Assembly: GCF_902196125.1 (NCBI RefSeq)
Contig: NZ_CABIKG010000004.1
Coordinates: 37,422 to 101,421, forward strand
Direction: 5' to 3'
DNA from: Helicobacter suis
GTDB taxonomy: Bacteria > Campylobacterota > Campylobacteria > Campylobacterales > Helicobacteraceae
Length of the DNA: 64,000 nucleotides
Position numbers and translations under genes: made by a program. The notes under the pieces are model-generated. The model saw only the letters and a program-made list of their open reading frames with translations, did not search any database and was not told the DNA's origin. Positions 28,730-38,643 of this stretch are shown here, piece by piece. The first letter of the stretch is position 1, and the number at the start of each line of letters is the position of its first letter.

Positions 28730-30382
28730 TTACTTTTTATCTTGATTAAACTTAACATATAAACTAATAAGATGTTCTGTAGAACTATCTTGTTGCTTTT
28801 GAGAGGGTTCATGGCGCAATCTTGCTAAAATATCCTTTGTGAGTTCTTTACCTAGTTCTACACCCCATTGATCAAAACTATTAATATTCCAAATCACCCC
28901 CTGTATAAAGATTTTATGTTCATAAAGCGCAATTAAAGCCCCCACACTCTTAGGACAAATGGTTTCTAATAAAATCACATTACTAGGGCGATTCCCCGAA
29001 AAAATGCGGTGGTGGGCAAGTTTGCTAGCCCTTTCTTTAGAATAACCCATTTGTAAAAGTTCTTCAAAGGCTTGTTTATACTCCTTACCCTCCATGAAAG
29101 CCTGCGCTTGGGCAAACATATTACTCACTAAAATATCATGGTGTTCTGGTAAATGCCCCTCTTTGCTTAAAGAAACAATAAAATCAATCGGGCTAATATG
29201 CGTGCCTTGATGGAGTAATTGGAAAAATGCGTGCTGGGCATTAGTACCCACATCGCCCCAGATAATAGGCCCGGTATCATAATCTACCATTTGCCCCTCT
29301 AAAGTGGTGCTTTTGCCATTACTTTCCATATCTAGTTGCTGGATAAAACGGGGGAAATAGCGCAAATACTGATCATAAGGGGCTATTAAATGGCTACCCG
29401 CATCAAAAAGATTAATATACCAAATGCCTAGCAGGGCTAAAATAACCGGCATATTCTGCTCAAAGGGGGCGTTTTTAAAATGCTCATCCATTTCATAAGC
29501 CCCTTGTAATAAACTCTTAAAATTTTGCTTACCTAGATAAATCATAATAGAAAGCCCAACCGCTGACCATAAACTATAACGGCCCCCTACCCAGTTCCAA
29601 AAAGAAAACATGTTTTCTGTATCAATCCCAAAGTCTTGTACCGCCTCTTTATTGGTAGAAACAGCCACAAAATGCTTAGCAATATGGCATTCATCTAAGG
29701 CATGATCTAAAAACCATTGGCGCGCGCTTAGCGCATTAGTTAAAGTTTCTTGGGTAGAAAAAGTCTTAGAGGCAATGATAAAAAGCGTGGTTTCTGGATA
29801 AATCTTATCTAACACCCCTTGTATTTGCGTACCATCTACATTAGAAACAAAATGCACATTTAAACGAGGACTACCGTAGTGTTTAAGCGCCTTACACACC
29901 ATTAAAGCCCCCAAATCCGATCCACCTATGCCAATATTAACTATATCCGTGATCACTTGATTAGTATAGCCAAGCCACTCCCCACAACGCAGCGCATCGC
30001 TAAAGGCTTCCATGCGCTTAAGTACGGCGCGTACTTGTGGGAGAACATTTTGCCCCTCCTCCATAATGGGTTCTTTTCCTTGATAACGCAAAGCCGTATG
30101 CAAAACAGCGCGCTCCTCTGTGGTGTTGATTTTTGCACCCGAAAACATCGCCTCTATTTTAGCTTGTAATCCACATTCTTGGGCTAAAGCTCTTAAAAGT
30201 TTTAAAGTGGTGTTATTGATACGATTTTTAGAATAGTCTAAATAAATAGAGCCAGTTTTAAGAAAATAGCGTGTGGCACGGCTTGGATCTGCTTTAAACA
30301 TGTCTTTCATATGGATAGTTTTAATGCTGTTAAAATGCTCTAATAAATCCTTAAAGCTCTGTAATTGTGTTAAAGTTTTCAT
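28730..30382 (-). CDS. pgi: Glucose-6-phosphate isomerase
   Basis: Pgi interconverts glucose-6-phosphate and fructose-6-phosphate in the cytoplasm; in this organism it feeds glmS and envelope sugars or gluconeogenesis. The signatures [25 protein letters not shown] and [19 protein letters not shown] (which continues to the catalytic region) are present. At 550 residues it is full length. The ATG follows AGAGGAG. A reverse-strand TATAAT lies about 37 bases upstream, so it has its own promoter. Confidence 0.97.
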   Translation of the reverse strand: MKTLTQLQSFKDLLEHFNSIKTIHMKDMFKADPSRATRYFLKTGSIYLDYSKNRINNTTLKLLRALAQECGLQAKIEAMFSGAKINTTEERAVLHTALRYQGKEPIMEEGQNVLPQVRAVLKRMEAFSDALRCGEWLGYTNQVITDIVNIGIGGSDLGALMVCKALKHYGSPRLNVHFVSNVDGTQIQGVLDKIYPETTLFIIASKTFSTQETLTNALSARQWFLDHALDECHIAKHFVAVSTNKEAVQDFGIDTENMFSFWNWVGGRYSLWSAVGLSIMIYLGKQNFKSLLQGAYEMDEHFKNAPFEQNMPVILALLGIWYINLFDAGSHLIAPYDQYLRYFPRFIQQLDMESNGKSTTLEGQMVDYDTGPIIWGDVGTNAQHAFFQLLHQGTHISPIDFIVSLSKEGHLPEHHDILVSNMFAQAQAFMEGKEYKQAFEELLQMGYSKERASKLAHHRIFSGNRPSNVILLETICPKSVGALIALYEHKIFIQGVIWNINSFDQWGVELGKELTKDILARLRHEPSQKQQDSSTEHLISLYVKFNQDKK

Positions 30383-30418
30383 ACACTCCTCTAAAACTTT
30401 TAAAACAAAAATTCCCCC

Positions 30419-30424
30419 ATTATA
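30419..30424 (-). promoter_or_regulatory. -10 box of pgi
   Basis: TATAAT on the reverse strand predicts a start near 30412 and a 30-base leader. The divergent -10 of the restriction-methylation gene lies 45 bases away. Confidence 0.55.
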
Positions 30425-30468
30425 ACCACAAAGTTAAACCTCTCAACCCACATTAACCCCTCTTTTGT

Positions 30469-30474
30469 TACAAT
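30469..30474 (+). promoter_or_regulatory. -10 box of the restriction-modification gene
   Basis: TACAAT in TGTTACAATG, 25 bases before the chosen ATG. An earlier in-frame ATG at 30473 is part of this box, which argues against it as the start. Confidence 0.5.
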
Positions 30475-30499
30475 GCCTTTATTTTTAAGAAAGACCCCC

Positions 30500-33400
30500 A
30501 TGCGTTTTATTACAAATAATCTTTTCACTCCCTACACTTTAAATAAAGAATTTCCTGATCTTTATCATTTTGATCAAAGCCGAGCACAGGCTAAACAAGC
30601 TTTAGATCGTATAAGCGCGCTTAATGTAAATACACAAAGCAACGAACACCAGTTTGAAGATGCCTTTATTGCTCCCGTACTTGAAATTTTAGGTTGGCAA
30701 TTTTTACGCCAAGAGGAAAAGATCATTCAGGGCAAATTAGAAAAACCGGACTTTTTACTTTTTGCTACTAAAGAGTGTTTATCCAAGTACACAGCATTAG
30801 AAAAAGATTTAAGACGGGCGAGTAATGAATATTTTGCTGTGATTTTAGAGAGTAAGGCCTGCTCTGTGATCTTAGATAATGGCAAGGTAGAAAACAACCC
30901 CCACTACCAGATTTTACACTACTGCAACGCCTTAAGGCATGATTATGGCTTTTTAACTAATGGGCGTTTCTGGCGCTTTTATAACACCAGTACCCTTTCT
31001 ACTCATAAAGTCTTTTTTGAGGTGCATTTAGAGGGGATTTTACAAAATCAGGATTTAGATAGCTTTTTGTACTTTTATCATCTTTTTAGCGCACAAAACT
31101 TTGCCCCCAAAGATAGCCCTATAGAAAAGACTTTAGAGTGCAATGCAAAAAATATTGTACAAATTGAGCAGGATTTATCTAGTTTAATTTATGGGACAAA
31201 TGGGCAGGATTCTCTTTTTGAGGACATCGGCGCAGCGCTTTATGCTGTTTATGCCAAGCAAACTAAAGAGGAAGAAGTAGAGATTCTTTTAAAAAACATC
31301 TATGAAAACACCCTGTATTTTTTATTCCGCTTACTTTTTATTGCCTACTTTGAAGATCGATTTTTAGACAGCCTTAAAGATCACCCCGCCCTATCCCATT
31401 ATCTGAGTCTATACACTTTGTTAGAAGATGAAAAATGGGGGGAAAATAGCGCTAGTTTTGTAGGAATGGCGCGTTTAGAGGAAATTTTTAGGGTTTATAA
31501 CGCGGGCAATGCTAATTATTCCATGCCGCTTTTTAATGGCGGGCTTTTTGAAGAATCAAAAAACACACTTTTTACAAGAGGTCAAATCATTAATGACACC
31601 CTACTAAAGCGCATTCTAACTAAACTTTTTTATTATGATCGCTATAAGCGGGGTTATTCTATGCTTAGTATTTCACATCTAGGTAGCATGTATGAGGGGC
31701 TACTTTCTTACCAATTTGCCCTAGCTAGTGAGGAGCTTTATTATTGCGTGTATACTAGTAATGAGGGCTATTTTGATAGCTACGATCTTAAAGATATTAA
31801 AGAAAAGCCCAAGAGAACCCAACGCTACACACAAGGCCAGCTTTATTTAAAAAATAGCGCCAATTCGCGTAAAGCAAGCGGGAGTTTTTATACCCCAGAG
31901 AAGATCACTAAAGAACTTGTATCTGTTGCTTTAAGCGGACTTAATGATACAAACATCTTAAATTTTAAAATCCTAGATAATGCCTGTGGATCGGGGGCTT
32001 TTTTAATTGAGGCTTTACACCAAGTGAGCCAAAGGGCATTAAGCGGGGAATTTCCCTCTATTAAGCCCCTTTTAGAACAAGAAAAACAAATTGTAGAAGA
32101 GCAGATTAAAAAATGTTCTGTACCAAATTTTGCGCTTGATGAAAGCGCTTTGATTAAGCGACTCGTGCTTAAAAACTTAATTTATGGCATAGATAAAAAC
32201 CCCTTTGCAATTGAACTTGCCAAACTCGCGCTTTGGATAGATAGTTTTGTTTTTGGCACGCCGCTAAGCTTTTTAGAACCCCATCTTAAATGTGGCGATG
32301 CATTGCTAGGCTGTACTTTAGAGGAATTTAAAGAATTTTTGAAAAAAACAGGTCAGATTAAAAAATCTATCGCCTATCAAGGAAGTGTGTTTGCGCCAAA
32401 CTTTTTTGAGGAGTTTAAAAAGCTACAGGAGGATTTTAAAGCCCTAACTAGTATCAAAGACACCACACAAGAGCAAATAGAGCATTCTAAAGAACTTTTC
32501 AAAAAGGCCAAACCCACTTTAGATAAACTTAATCTCTACTTAAATTTTTATAACACAGATAAACTCATGCAAGGTTTGCCTAAAAACCATAAAGATAGGC
32601 AATGGTGGGAAGAACATAAAAATTTTAAAGATAAAGGACTAGATAAGCTTTTAGAGGAGGAGGAGGTGAAGGGCTTTATTCAGCGCTATGCTTTAGAATT
32701 TAGATTTTTTAATTATGAAATTGCCTTTCCTGAAGTGGTAGAAGATAATCAAATTTGTTTTAATGCCATTGTGGGCAACCCCCCTTGGGAGAAAACAAAA
32801 TTTGATGAAAGCGAGTTTTTTGCAAGTTTGCGCAGTAATTACCGCAGGCTCAGCCTTAAAGAGCAAGAGGAGTTGCGCCTTAATCTTTTATATAAGCGCC
32901 CCATTAAAACCCAATTTGAACAAGAAAAAGAACACATTCAAACCCTAAATGCCTATTACAAAGCTTATTATCCCTTAAGTAGAGGTAGTGGCGATGGCAA
33001 TCTCTTTAGATTTTTTATTGAGCGCCAATTAGGCTTACTTGCAAAGGGGGCTAGGCTTTGTGTTCTTATTCCTAGTGCTTTGATGTTAGAGGAGGGCAGT
33101 ATAGGGCTTAGATCGCATATTTTAGAAAAATTTAGCCCAGAGTTTTTCTACAGCTTTGAGAATCGCAAAAAGATTTTTGAAGATGTGCATAGTTGTTATA
33201 AATTTGCCCTATTTGGATTATCTAATGCGCGTCCTAAAGCTAATGCCACTATCAAAGCCCTTTTTTATTGTGAACATATAGAGCAAATTAAAGAATTAAA
33301 ACCCCTTTTAATCCCTGTTAAAGAACTCTTAAATACAAAGAAAAGAGCGCTTAAAGAGGTTAGAAATGCATTAGATTTAGAAATTGCCAAACACTGTGAG

Positions 33401-34330
33401 GCGCAATTTAATAAACTGAGTACGGCGTGGCTTAACTTCAGGCAAGAACTTAACATGACAAGCGATAAAGATTTATTTATTGAGCAAGAGAGCGTAAAAC
33501 AAATAAAAACTAATACAAAGGGCGCAAATATACAAGAGGAAAACGCGAAGCGTTTTCTTGGGCAAGCTACGCTTCCCCTCTTAGAGGGCAAATATATCCA
33601 CCAGTTTAACGCGCGCTTTAACACGCCACGCTACAAAGTAGAGCGCACAAGACTAGAACAAAGGCTAAAGAGTAAAGAGAGTTTTAGGGCTAAAAAAGCA
33701 GGCTACATGGGGGCAATTACCTTTGAACACCAGTATTTTAGGCTAGGCTATAGAGAGGTGGCTAGAGATACAGATGAGCGTAGTTTAATTGTGAGTTTAA
33801 TTGCTAAGAATTGCACCGCTGGGCATAGCATGTTTTTAAGTATCCCCTATGTTTACACTAAAGAGGGCATAGTAGAAATAAAGCCTTTGCAATTACTCTT
33901 TGCACTAGGGCTTTTAAATTCTTTGGTACTAGATTTTATAATACGCTTGCGTGCACAAATTAATATCACTAAAACCTGTTTGCTTGAACTCCCCCTACCC
34001 CAGCCTAGCCTAACAGAAATAAAAAACAACCCCACTTTTTTACAGATTGCTTTAAGCGCGCTAGAATGCCAGCTTTTTAACGACAAAGCAGCCGAATTTG
34101 AGGCGCTCAAAGGGGTATTTGAAGGGCGATCTTTAGATGTGCCCAAAACCTCTAAACTTTATGATCTCAAACGCGCACAGCTTGATATTTTAATCGCCCG
34201 TGAAGTGTATGGCCTAAGCCAAGAGCAGTTTTTCCACCTCTTAGACTCTTTTAAAGTACTAGCCAAAAAACAACCGGGCTTTGTAGCGCTTTTAAAAAGT
34301 TTGTGGGGAGAAAGCGAAGCTTTCTCTTAA
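30500..34330 (+). CDS. Type IIG (fused) restriction endonuclease and adenine methyltransferase
   Basis: A single 1,276-residue polypeptide. The N-terminal domain has a PD-(D/E)xK nuclease pattern: KPDFLLF near residue 83 and VILESKA near 116. The central domain is an N6-adenine methyltransferase with motif I DNACGSGAF near 491 and catalytic NPPW near 759. The C-terminal third resembles a target-recognition domain (LEGKYIHQFNARF, YREVARDTDERSLI, LLNSLVLDF). No separate specificity, R or M gene is adjacent, which fits type IIG. The ATG at 30500 is preferred over 30473, which overlaps the -10 box. Helicobacter type IIG genes are often strain-variable; the recognition sequence cannot be predicted. 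Confidence 0.92.
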   Translation: MRFITNNLFTPYTLNKEFPDLYHFDQSRAQAKQALDRISALNVNTQSNEHQFEDAFIAPVLEILGWQFLRQEEKIIQGKLEKPDFLLFATKECLSKYTALEKDLRRASNEYFAVILESKACSVILDNGKVENNPHYQILHYCNALRHDYGFLTNGRFWRFYNTSTLSTHKVFFEVHLEGILQNQDLDSFLYFYHLFSAQNFAPKDSPIEKTLECNAKNIVQIEQDLSSLIYGTNGQDSLFEDIGAALYAVYAKQTKEEEVEILLKNIYENTLYFLFRLLFIAYFEDRFLDSLKDHPALSHYLSLYTLLEDEKWGENSASFVGMARLEEIFRVYNAGNANYSMPLFNGGLFEESKNTLFTRGQIINDTLLKRILTKLFYYDRYKRGYSMLSISHLGSMYEGLLSYQFALASEELYYCVYTSNEGYFDSYDLKDIKEKPKRTQRYTQGQLYLKNSANSRKASGSFYTPEKITKELVSVALSGLNDTNILNFKILDNACGSGAFLIEALHQVSQRALSGEFPSIKPLLEQEKQIVEEQIKKCSVPNFALDESALIKRLVLKNLIYGIDKNPFAIELAKLALWIDSFVFGTPLSFLEPHLKCGDALLGCTLEEFKEFLKKTGQIKKSIAYQGSVFAPNFFEEFKKLQEDFKALTSIKDTTQEQIEHSKELFKKAKPTLDKLNLYLNFYNTDKLMQGLPKNHKDRQWWEEHKNFKDKGLDKLLEEEEVKGFIQRYALEFRFFNYEIAFPEVVEDNQICFNAIVGNPPWEKTKFDESEFFASLRSNYRRLSLKEQEELRLNLLYKRPIKTQFEQEKEHIQTLNAYYKAYYPLSRGSGDGNLFRFFIERQLGLLAKGARLCVLIPSALMLEEGSIGLRSHILEKFSPEFFYSFENRKKIFEDVHSCYKFALFGLSNARPKANATIKALFYCEHIEQIKELKPLLIPVKELLNTKKRALKEVRNALDLEIAKHCEAQFNKLSTAWLNFRQELNMTSDKDLFIEQESVKQIKTNTKGANIQEENAKRFLGQATLPLLEGKYIHQFNARFNTPRYKVERTRLEQRLKSKESFRAKKAGYMGAITFEHQYFRLGYREVARDTDERSLIVSLIAKNCTAGHSMFLSIPYVYTKEGIVEIKPLQLLFALGLLNSLVLDFIIRLRAQINITKTCLLELPLPQPSLTEIKNNPTFLQIALSALECQLFNDKAAEFEALKGVFEGRSLDVPKTSKLYDLKRAQLDILIAREVYGLSQEQFFHLLDSFKVLAKKQPGFVALLKSLWGESEAFS
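34308..34326 (+). terminator. Hairpin overlapping the end of the type IIG gene
   Basis: GAGAAAGC-GAA-GCTTTCTC is a perfect 8-bp inverted repeat with a 3-base loop, just before the stop codon, followed by TTAATTTTC. It could terminate or stabilise the transcript. Its right arm is also the first unit of the degenerate repeat array downstream. Confidence 0.4.
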
Positions 34331-34545
34331 TTTTCTCTTAGCCTTCTCTTGGAGGGGAATTTTGCTTTAGGGGGGTTTCTTTGGGAGGGTTTCTTGAGGT
34401 AGGGCTTTTTCTTGAGGCTTTCTCTTAGGTGGGTTTACTCTTAGGGGGTTTTCTTGGGCGTAGCATTATCTTGAGTGTAGTTCCTCTTTGGGCGTGGCTT
34501 TCTCTTAGAAAATCCCAACTAGGCGGGGGTTTCTCTTTGGTAAAC
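34321..34545 (+). repeat. Degenerate ~15-base tandem repeat (TTTCTCTTRGGNGGG-like)
   Basis: About fourteen imperfect units follow one another, with a core of TTTCTCTTAG or TTTCTTGAGG followed by a G run. The strand is almost purely G and T with few A or C. No open frame of note crosses it. It fills the spacer between the type IIG gene and the fucosyltransferase promoter. Confidence 0.6.
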
Positions 34546-34558
34546 TCCCCTTTTATGC

Positions 34559-34564
34559 TACAAT
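34559..34564 (+). promoter_or_regulatory. Extended -10 box of the fucosyltransferase gene
   Basis: TATGC-TACAAT, an extended -10 identical in core to that of ksgA, lies 87 bases before the ATG and predicts a leader of about 80 bases. Confidence 0.5.
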
Positions 34565-34650
34565 GCAGGCTTTTAATTCATGGCTATTAAACCTCCGCTC
34601 TGTTGGTTAATTTGCCCCATGTCGGTTTAAATTTAAAAAAAGGTCTTTAA

Positions 34651-35772
34651 ATGTTTCAACCTCTCTTAGATGCCTACCTTGATTCAATGTGGCTACCACA
34701 AACAGAATCAAAAACACCCCTTAATTTGGCTATCTGCTATTTTTGGAGTGAGGATCACCTACAGGGTTTTAAAGAAAGTTTTTTTTATTATATTTTAGAC
34801 TCTGCCTATGATATTAATCTTTCTAGTACTCTGCCTTGTGATATTGTTTTTGAGACTATCCCTAACTTTGATGGCAAGCAAGGGCTTATTTTAAATTTCC
34901 CTCAAAAGCGTATCGGCTTTACAGGGGAACACATGCGGATTAACTTTGATATTTATGATTTTGGCATGGGTTTTGATGATCTAACTTTTGGTGATCGGTA
35001 TTTGCGCGTGCCTTTATATTATATGAATTTGTGGTGGCTTGCTCATATTGCAATAAAAACTTTTGATTCTCCTTTTGATTCTCCTTTTGTACGACTACCA
35101 CACCAAGAGAATATCCCCTCCAGCTGTTCTTTTAAAGACTCATACCCCACCCTAGATGCACTCATTAGAGAACAAACAGATCCGCTCAAAAGAGATTTTG
35201 CTAGTTTTGTAGCTTCTAACCCTAATGCCCCCATGCGCAATGCTTGTTATCAAGAGCTTAACGCCTATGCCCCTGTTGCTTCTGGTGGGCAAGTGTTTAA
35301 TACTATTGGTAAGCCTGTTAGCAATAAACATGATTTTTTAAGCCAATATAAATTCAATCTTTGTTTTGAAAACACTAAAGGTTTTGGCTACACTACAGAA
35401 AAAATCATAGACGCTTATTTTGCCCATACCATTCCCATTTATTGGGGTAATCCTGCAGTTGCTAAAGATTTTAACCCCAAAAGTTTTATCAATGTGCATG
35501 ATTTTAAAGATTTTACAGAAGCTTTAGATTTTATCCGCTATTTGGATACCCATGACAACGCCTATTTAGACATGCTACATGCTAACCCACTTAATAGTGT
35601 AGATGGCAAGCCCCAATTCTACCAAGACTTAAGCTTTGCTAAAATTCTAGCTTTTTTACAAAGGGCAATAGATTGTAAGGAGGTTTATCACACACAAATT
35701 TACCCCCCCCCCCCCCCCTCACTCCTCCACCGCCTCCTATTCCTTTTCACCGGAAAGTTATTCATAAATTAA
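34651..35772 (+). CDS. Alpha-1,3/4-fucosyltransferase (GT10), phase-variable C terminus
   Basis: A Helicobacter-type fucosyltransferase that moves fucose from GDP-fucose to LPS O-chain N-acetyllactosamine, making Lewis-type antigens at the cytoplasmic face of the inner membrane. The donor-binding signature is clear (FNLCFENTKGFGYTTEKIID, near 236-255) and is followed by IPIYWGNP. At 373 residues it lacks the heptad repeats of H. pylori FutA/FutB. A C16 tract near the 3' end encodes five prolines; the present frame ends in a hydrophobic tail (LLHRLLFLFTGKLFIN). One extra C would give a longer basic tail (see the tract entry). The start follows AAAGG. A small internal repeat (FDSPFDSPF) is also present. 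Confidence 0.92.
   Translation: MFQPLLDAYLDSMWLPQTESKTPLNLAICYFWSEDHLQGFKESFFYYILDSAYDINLSSTLPCDIVFETIPNFDGKQGLILNFPQKRIGFTGEHMRINFDIYDFGMGFDDLTFGDRYLRVPLYYMNLWWLAHIAIKTFDSPFDSPFVRLPHQENIPSSCSFKDSYPTLDALIREQTDPLKRDFASFVASNPNAPMRNACYQELNAYAPVASGGQVFNTIGKPVSNKHDFLSQYKFNLCFENTKGFGYTTEKIIDAYFAHTIPIYWGNPAVAKDFNPKSFINVHDFKDFTEALDFIRYLDTHDNAYLDMLHANPLNSVDGKPQFYQDLSFAKILAFLQRAIDCKEVYHTQIYPPPPPSLLHRLLFLFTGKLFIN
35703..35718 (+). repeat. C16 homopolymer, contingency locus in the fucosyltransferase tail
   Basis: Sixteen consecutive C. With 16, the protein ends LLHRLLFLFTGKLFIN at 35772. With 17 (or 14), it reads LTPPPPPIPFHRKVIHKLKR then MASSFLKG and stops at 35802-35804. With 18 (or 15), it reads HSSTASYSFSPESYS and stops early. 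All three keep the whole catalytic domain and change only the tail. Confidence 0.85.
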
Positions 35773-35908
35773 AACGCATGGCTAGCTCTTTTTTAAAAGG
35801 TTAGGGCTAGATAGCCACTATTTTACACCCACCACCTCCAAGAGAACAAGACGATGGGCATTTAAAAACATCTTTGCCTTAAAAACGCGTAGGGTTTTTG
35901 CCAACAAA

Positions 35909-37048
35909 TCATAGAGTGATGTAATCCATCTCCATAGGCCGTTGGTGCTGCAGAATAAAGGTTTTAGATTTTTCTACCCCCTCAGAAGTACCAATCATTA
36001 AAAGCTTAGATTCGCTTGCAATAATGACCTCGCCATCAGGCATAGGGATATAACGCCCATCTTTTTGGATAATCCCGATGATAAAAACCTTTGTGATCTC
36101 TCTAAAATGTGCTTCTTTAAGTTTGCGCTGTACTAACCAGCTTTCTTTAGGCACAATCACCTCTTCTAAATCTAAAAGCGTGTCTTTTTTATAAATAAAT
36201 TTTTCTAAAATATTTTCCATATCAGGGCGAATTGCCATCGCGCTTACCCTTTGTGCCATTAACTTTGTCGGCGAGACCACACTATCTGCCCCTAATTTTT
36301 TGAGCTTTTCTAAACCCTCATCGCTGTGTGCGCTAGCAATGATATAATAAGGCTTGCGTTTTAATTCTTTTTCAAAGAGTCTGACCCCCACAATTAAGGC
36401 AATATTAACAGGTAGAGTATCTGAAAAAGCCACAACCCCCTTAGCACTACTTAGATGGGTTTTAAGCATGGCTAAATTGGTGTGGGGGTCGCCTGCAATG
36501 TAGTAGGGGTATTTATACTTAATGGCCTCTTCCTCAAAATTAGGTTTATTATCCACCACCACAAAGGGAATTTGTGCGCTTCTAAATTGCTTGCTTAGTT
36601 CAATTGTGTATTCGTTGTGATAGCAAATAACATAGTGGTTTTTTAATCGTGCAATTTTATAAATCATTCTCTTTTCCCTAATAAGTCGGGCTAATACGCC
36701 CTTATTAATTACATTAATGAGTACAGCTACACTAAAGGTTACCACCCCCGTCCCACAAAACATAACAATTGAGGTAAAAAAGACGCTAACAGTGCCAAAA
36801 TGGCTTTCATTAAGCGCCCCAAACCCTGTAGAGGTAAAAGTGTAGGTGGTCTGGAAAAAGGCCTGAATGAGGCTATAATCCTCTAGGGCTAAATAGCCCA
36901 AAGTCCCCACCAACACAAAGCACTGTATGAGTACTAAAGGGAGGCGGAAGACCTCAAACTGTTCGTAAATCTCAGCGTTAAGATTATAGTCGGCTTTAAC
37001 TTTCTTCTTTTTAACAGAGGAGAGAAATGCCTTGAGTTTTTGTAGCAC
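35909..37048 (-). CDS. kch: RCK-domain potassium channel (KchA-like)
   Basis: Two membrane helices (about residues 35-55 and 90-112) surround a pore loop TYTFTSTGFGALN, with filter TGFG rather than TGYG. A cytoplasmic RCK/TrkA-N domain (HYVICYHNEY, then GDPHTNLAMLK) and a TrkA-C-like domain follow. This matches HP0490, the K+ channel needed for stomach colonisation by H. pylori. It lies 14 bases after rpmB, as in H. pylori (HP0490-HP0491). Length 379. Confidence 0.93.
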   Translation of the reverse strand: MLQKLKAFLSSVKKKKVKADYNLNAEIYEQFEVFRLPLVLIQCFVLVGTLGYLALEDYSLIQAFFQTTYTFTSTGFGALNESHFGTVSVFFTSIVMFCGTGVVTFSVAVLINVINKGVLARLIREKRMIYKIARLKNHYVICYHNEYTIELSKQFRSAQIPFVVVDNKPNFEEEAIKYKYPYYIAGDPHTNLAMLKTHLSSAKGVVAFSDTLPVNIALIVGVRLFEKELKRKPYYIIASAHSDEGLEKLKKLGADSVVSPTKLMAQRVSAMAIRPDMENILEKFIYKKDTLLDLEEVIVPKESWLVQRKLKEAHFREITKVFIIGIIQKDGRYIPMPDGEVIIASESKLLMIGTSEGVEKSKTFILQHQRPMEMDYITL

Positions 37049-37062
37049 TTCTCTATCCTAAT

Positions 37063-37251
37063 CTAGTAGCTCTTGCGCATAGTCCTTAAAGTAGAGGTGG
37101 CAACTTTAATTTTTTGCTTAGTGCCATCCTCTAGGGTAATGTGAATGGTGTGCAAATTAGGTAATAAGCGCCTTTTTGTCTTGTTATTAGCATGGCTTAC
37201 GCGGTTACCCACCATAGGACCCTTATGGCTTAAATCACATCTTCTTGCCAT
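37063..37251 (-). CDS. rpmB: 50S ribosomal protein L28
   Basis: A 62-residue L28 with the typical start [20 protein letters not shown] and the basic [11 protein letters not shown] segment. Its cysteine C5 is present but the usual zinc-type cysteine set is not complete. A reverse-strand TATAAT (37281-37286) lies about 30 bases upstream and GGAGAG precedes the ATG. It is the first gene of rpmB-kch. Confidence 0.97.
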   Translation of the reverse strand: MARRCDLSHKGPMVGNRVSHANNKTKRRLLPNLHTIHITLEDGTKQKIKVATSTLRTMRKSY

Positions 37252-37280
37252 TTACTCTCCTTATTTGAAAATAAACGGCG

Positions 37281-37286
37281 ATTATA
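37281..37286 (-). promoter_or_regulatory. -10 box of rpmB-kch
   Basis: GGG-TATAAT on the reverse strand, predicted start near 37275 with a leader of about 24 bases. Confidence 0.55.
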
Positions 37287-37302
37287 CCCTTTTTGTCTTA
37301 AA

Positions 37303-38418
37303 CTAGTGCGTGATCGCTTTTTTAGCCGCCATATCTCCTTCTGGAACACCTTTGGGTTTAGGCGTACTTGCACTCATAACCGGTAGGTTAGGATAAATAA
37401 TAGTGGGTTTTTTACCAGTAAGCGATCCAAAAAAGGTGGCGATTTTTTCTGCTTCTACATCACTAATTGTAATTCCAAGTTGGATCTTACCCATAGCTTT
37501 AATCGCATCTTTAATATCCCAGTATTGCCCATTATGAAAATAGGGCATGGTTTCTAGGATATTACGCAAAGTAGGGACTTTGACCTTACCATTTTTATCG
37601 CCTTTAAAATCCCCGATATTAGCAAATTTATAAGGCCCAACCACTTGGAAGGGTTGCATCGTGCCTCCTAAATTAATCCCATTATGACACCCTACACAAC
37701 CCTTATCTATAAAGATTTTCAAGCCCTCTTTTTCTTGGTGGCTTAAAGCTTTGACATTGCCCCGTAAAAAATCATCATAACGGCTAGGGGTGTTTAAAGT
37801 CGCCTCAAACATGGCAATTGTGCGTACAATCAAATTAAGATCAATTTTAACATGGTTGCCATAGGCGCGTCTAAAGGCCTTGACATAGCCGGGCATAGAA
37901 TTAATCTTGGCTTCTACAACTTTATAATCAGCATTCATTTCTACCGGGTTAGCAATAGGGCCTTTAGCTTGTTGATCTAAATGAGCAACGCGCCCGTCCC
38001 AAAACTGCACGGAGTTAAAGACAGAATTATACACAGTGGGTGAGTTTAAAAAATGAGGGTTAGGTCTCCAGCCCTCACCTACAGCCCTAGAGACACTATC
38101 CACCCCTGCTAAGCCTAAATTATGGCAAGTGTTACAAGAAACAAGATAAGAGGTGGAGATTCTAGGGTCTAGGTAAAGCTTTTTGCCTAGCTCAATTTGT
38201 CCCTTAGTCAAAACAGGCCCCTTATAGCTTGGATCTAATTCTCTTACCTTTTGTGTTAAATATTTATCAAGTTCTTTACCCATTGGCATAGGCACTAAAT
38301 TAGCTTCTAGGGCTTTTTTAATCAAATCTAAATCATTATTCTTTTGGGCATGGGCATGCACTACACCACTTAAAGCCAAAATAACACACACAGAACGCAG
38401 ACCAAAAAAGTTTTTCAT
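37303..38418 (-). CDS. ccp: Di-haem cytochrome c peroxidase
   Basis: A periplasmic enzyme that reduces hydrogen peroxide with electrons from cytochrome c. A signal peptide (residues 1-24, VVHAHA) precedes two haem c sites, CNTCH (near residue 96) and CVGCH (near 241). Other family segments are FWDGRVAHLDQQAKGPIANPVEM and VPTLRNILETMPYFHNG. Length 371, slightly longer than HP1461 because of a Lys/Pro-rich tail. No cytochrome gene is adjacent. Confidence 0.94.
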   Translation of the reverse strand: MKNFFGLRSVCVILALSGVVHAHAQKNNDLDLIKKALEANLVPMPMGKELDKYLTQKVRELDPSYKGPVLTKGQIELGKKLYLDPRISTSYLVSCNTCHNLGLAGVDSVSRAVGEGWRPNPHFLNSPTVYNSVFNSVQFWDGRVAHLDQQAKGPIANPVEMNADYKVVEAKINSMPGYVKAFRRAYGNHVKIDLNLIVRTIAMFEATLNTPSRYDDFLRGNVKALSHQEKEGLKIFIDKGCVGCHNGINLGGTMQPFQVVGPYKFANIGDFKGDKNGKVKVPTLRNILETMPYFHNGQYWDIKDAIKAMGKIQLGITISDVEAEKIATFFGSLTGKKPTIIYPNLPVMSASTPKPKGVPEGDMAAKKAITH

Positions 38419-38643
38419 AACAATCCTTGAGTTTTTGATAAAGAGTATTCTAGTTTAAGCCGTGTTAATCTAGCATTAATTGATAAAAACTCTAATCTGA
38501 AAAAACACAACTCGCGTTAAAAATTGGTAGAGGATTTTTAAATAAATTTAATTAAATGAATTTAATAAATTTAGAGATCTGGAGGATTATTTATTCTTTA
38601 AAATTTGCTTTAGCTGTGGCGGAACAATCCGCCACCACATAGC

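Noticed and set aside
30473..30499. Upstream ATG for the type IIG enzyme
   Set aside because: This ATG is part of the TACAAT -10 box, so it would be upstream of the transcript start.
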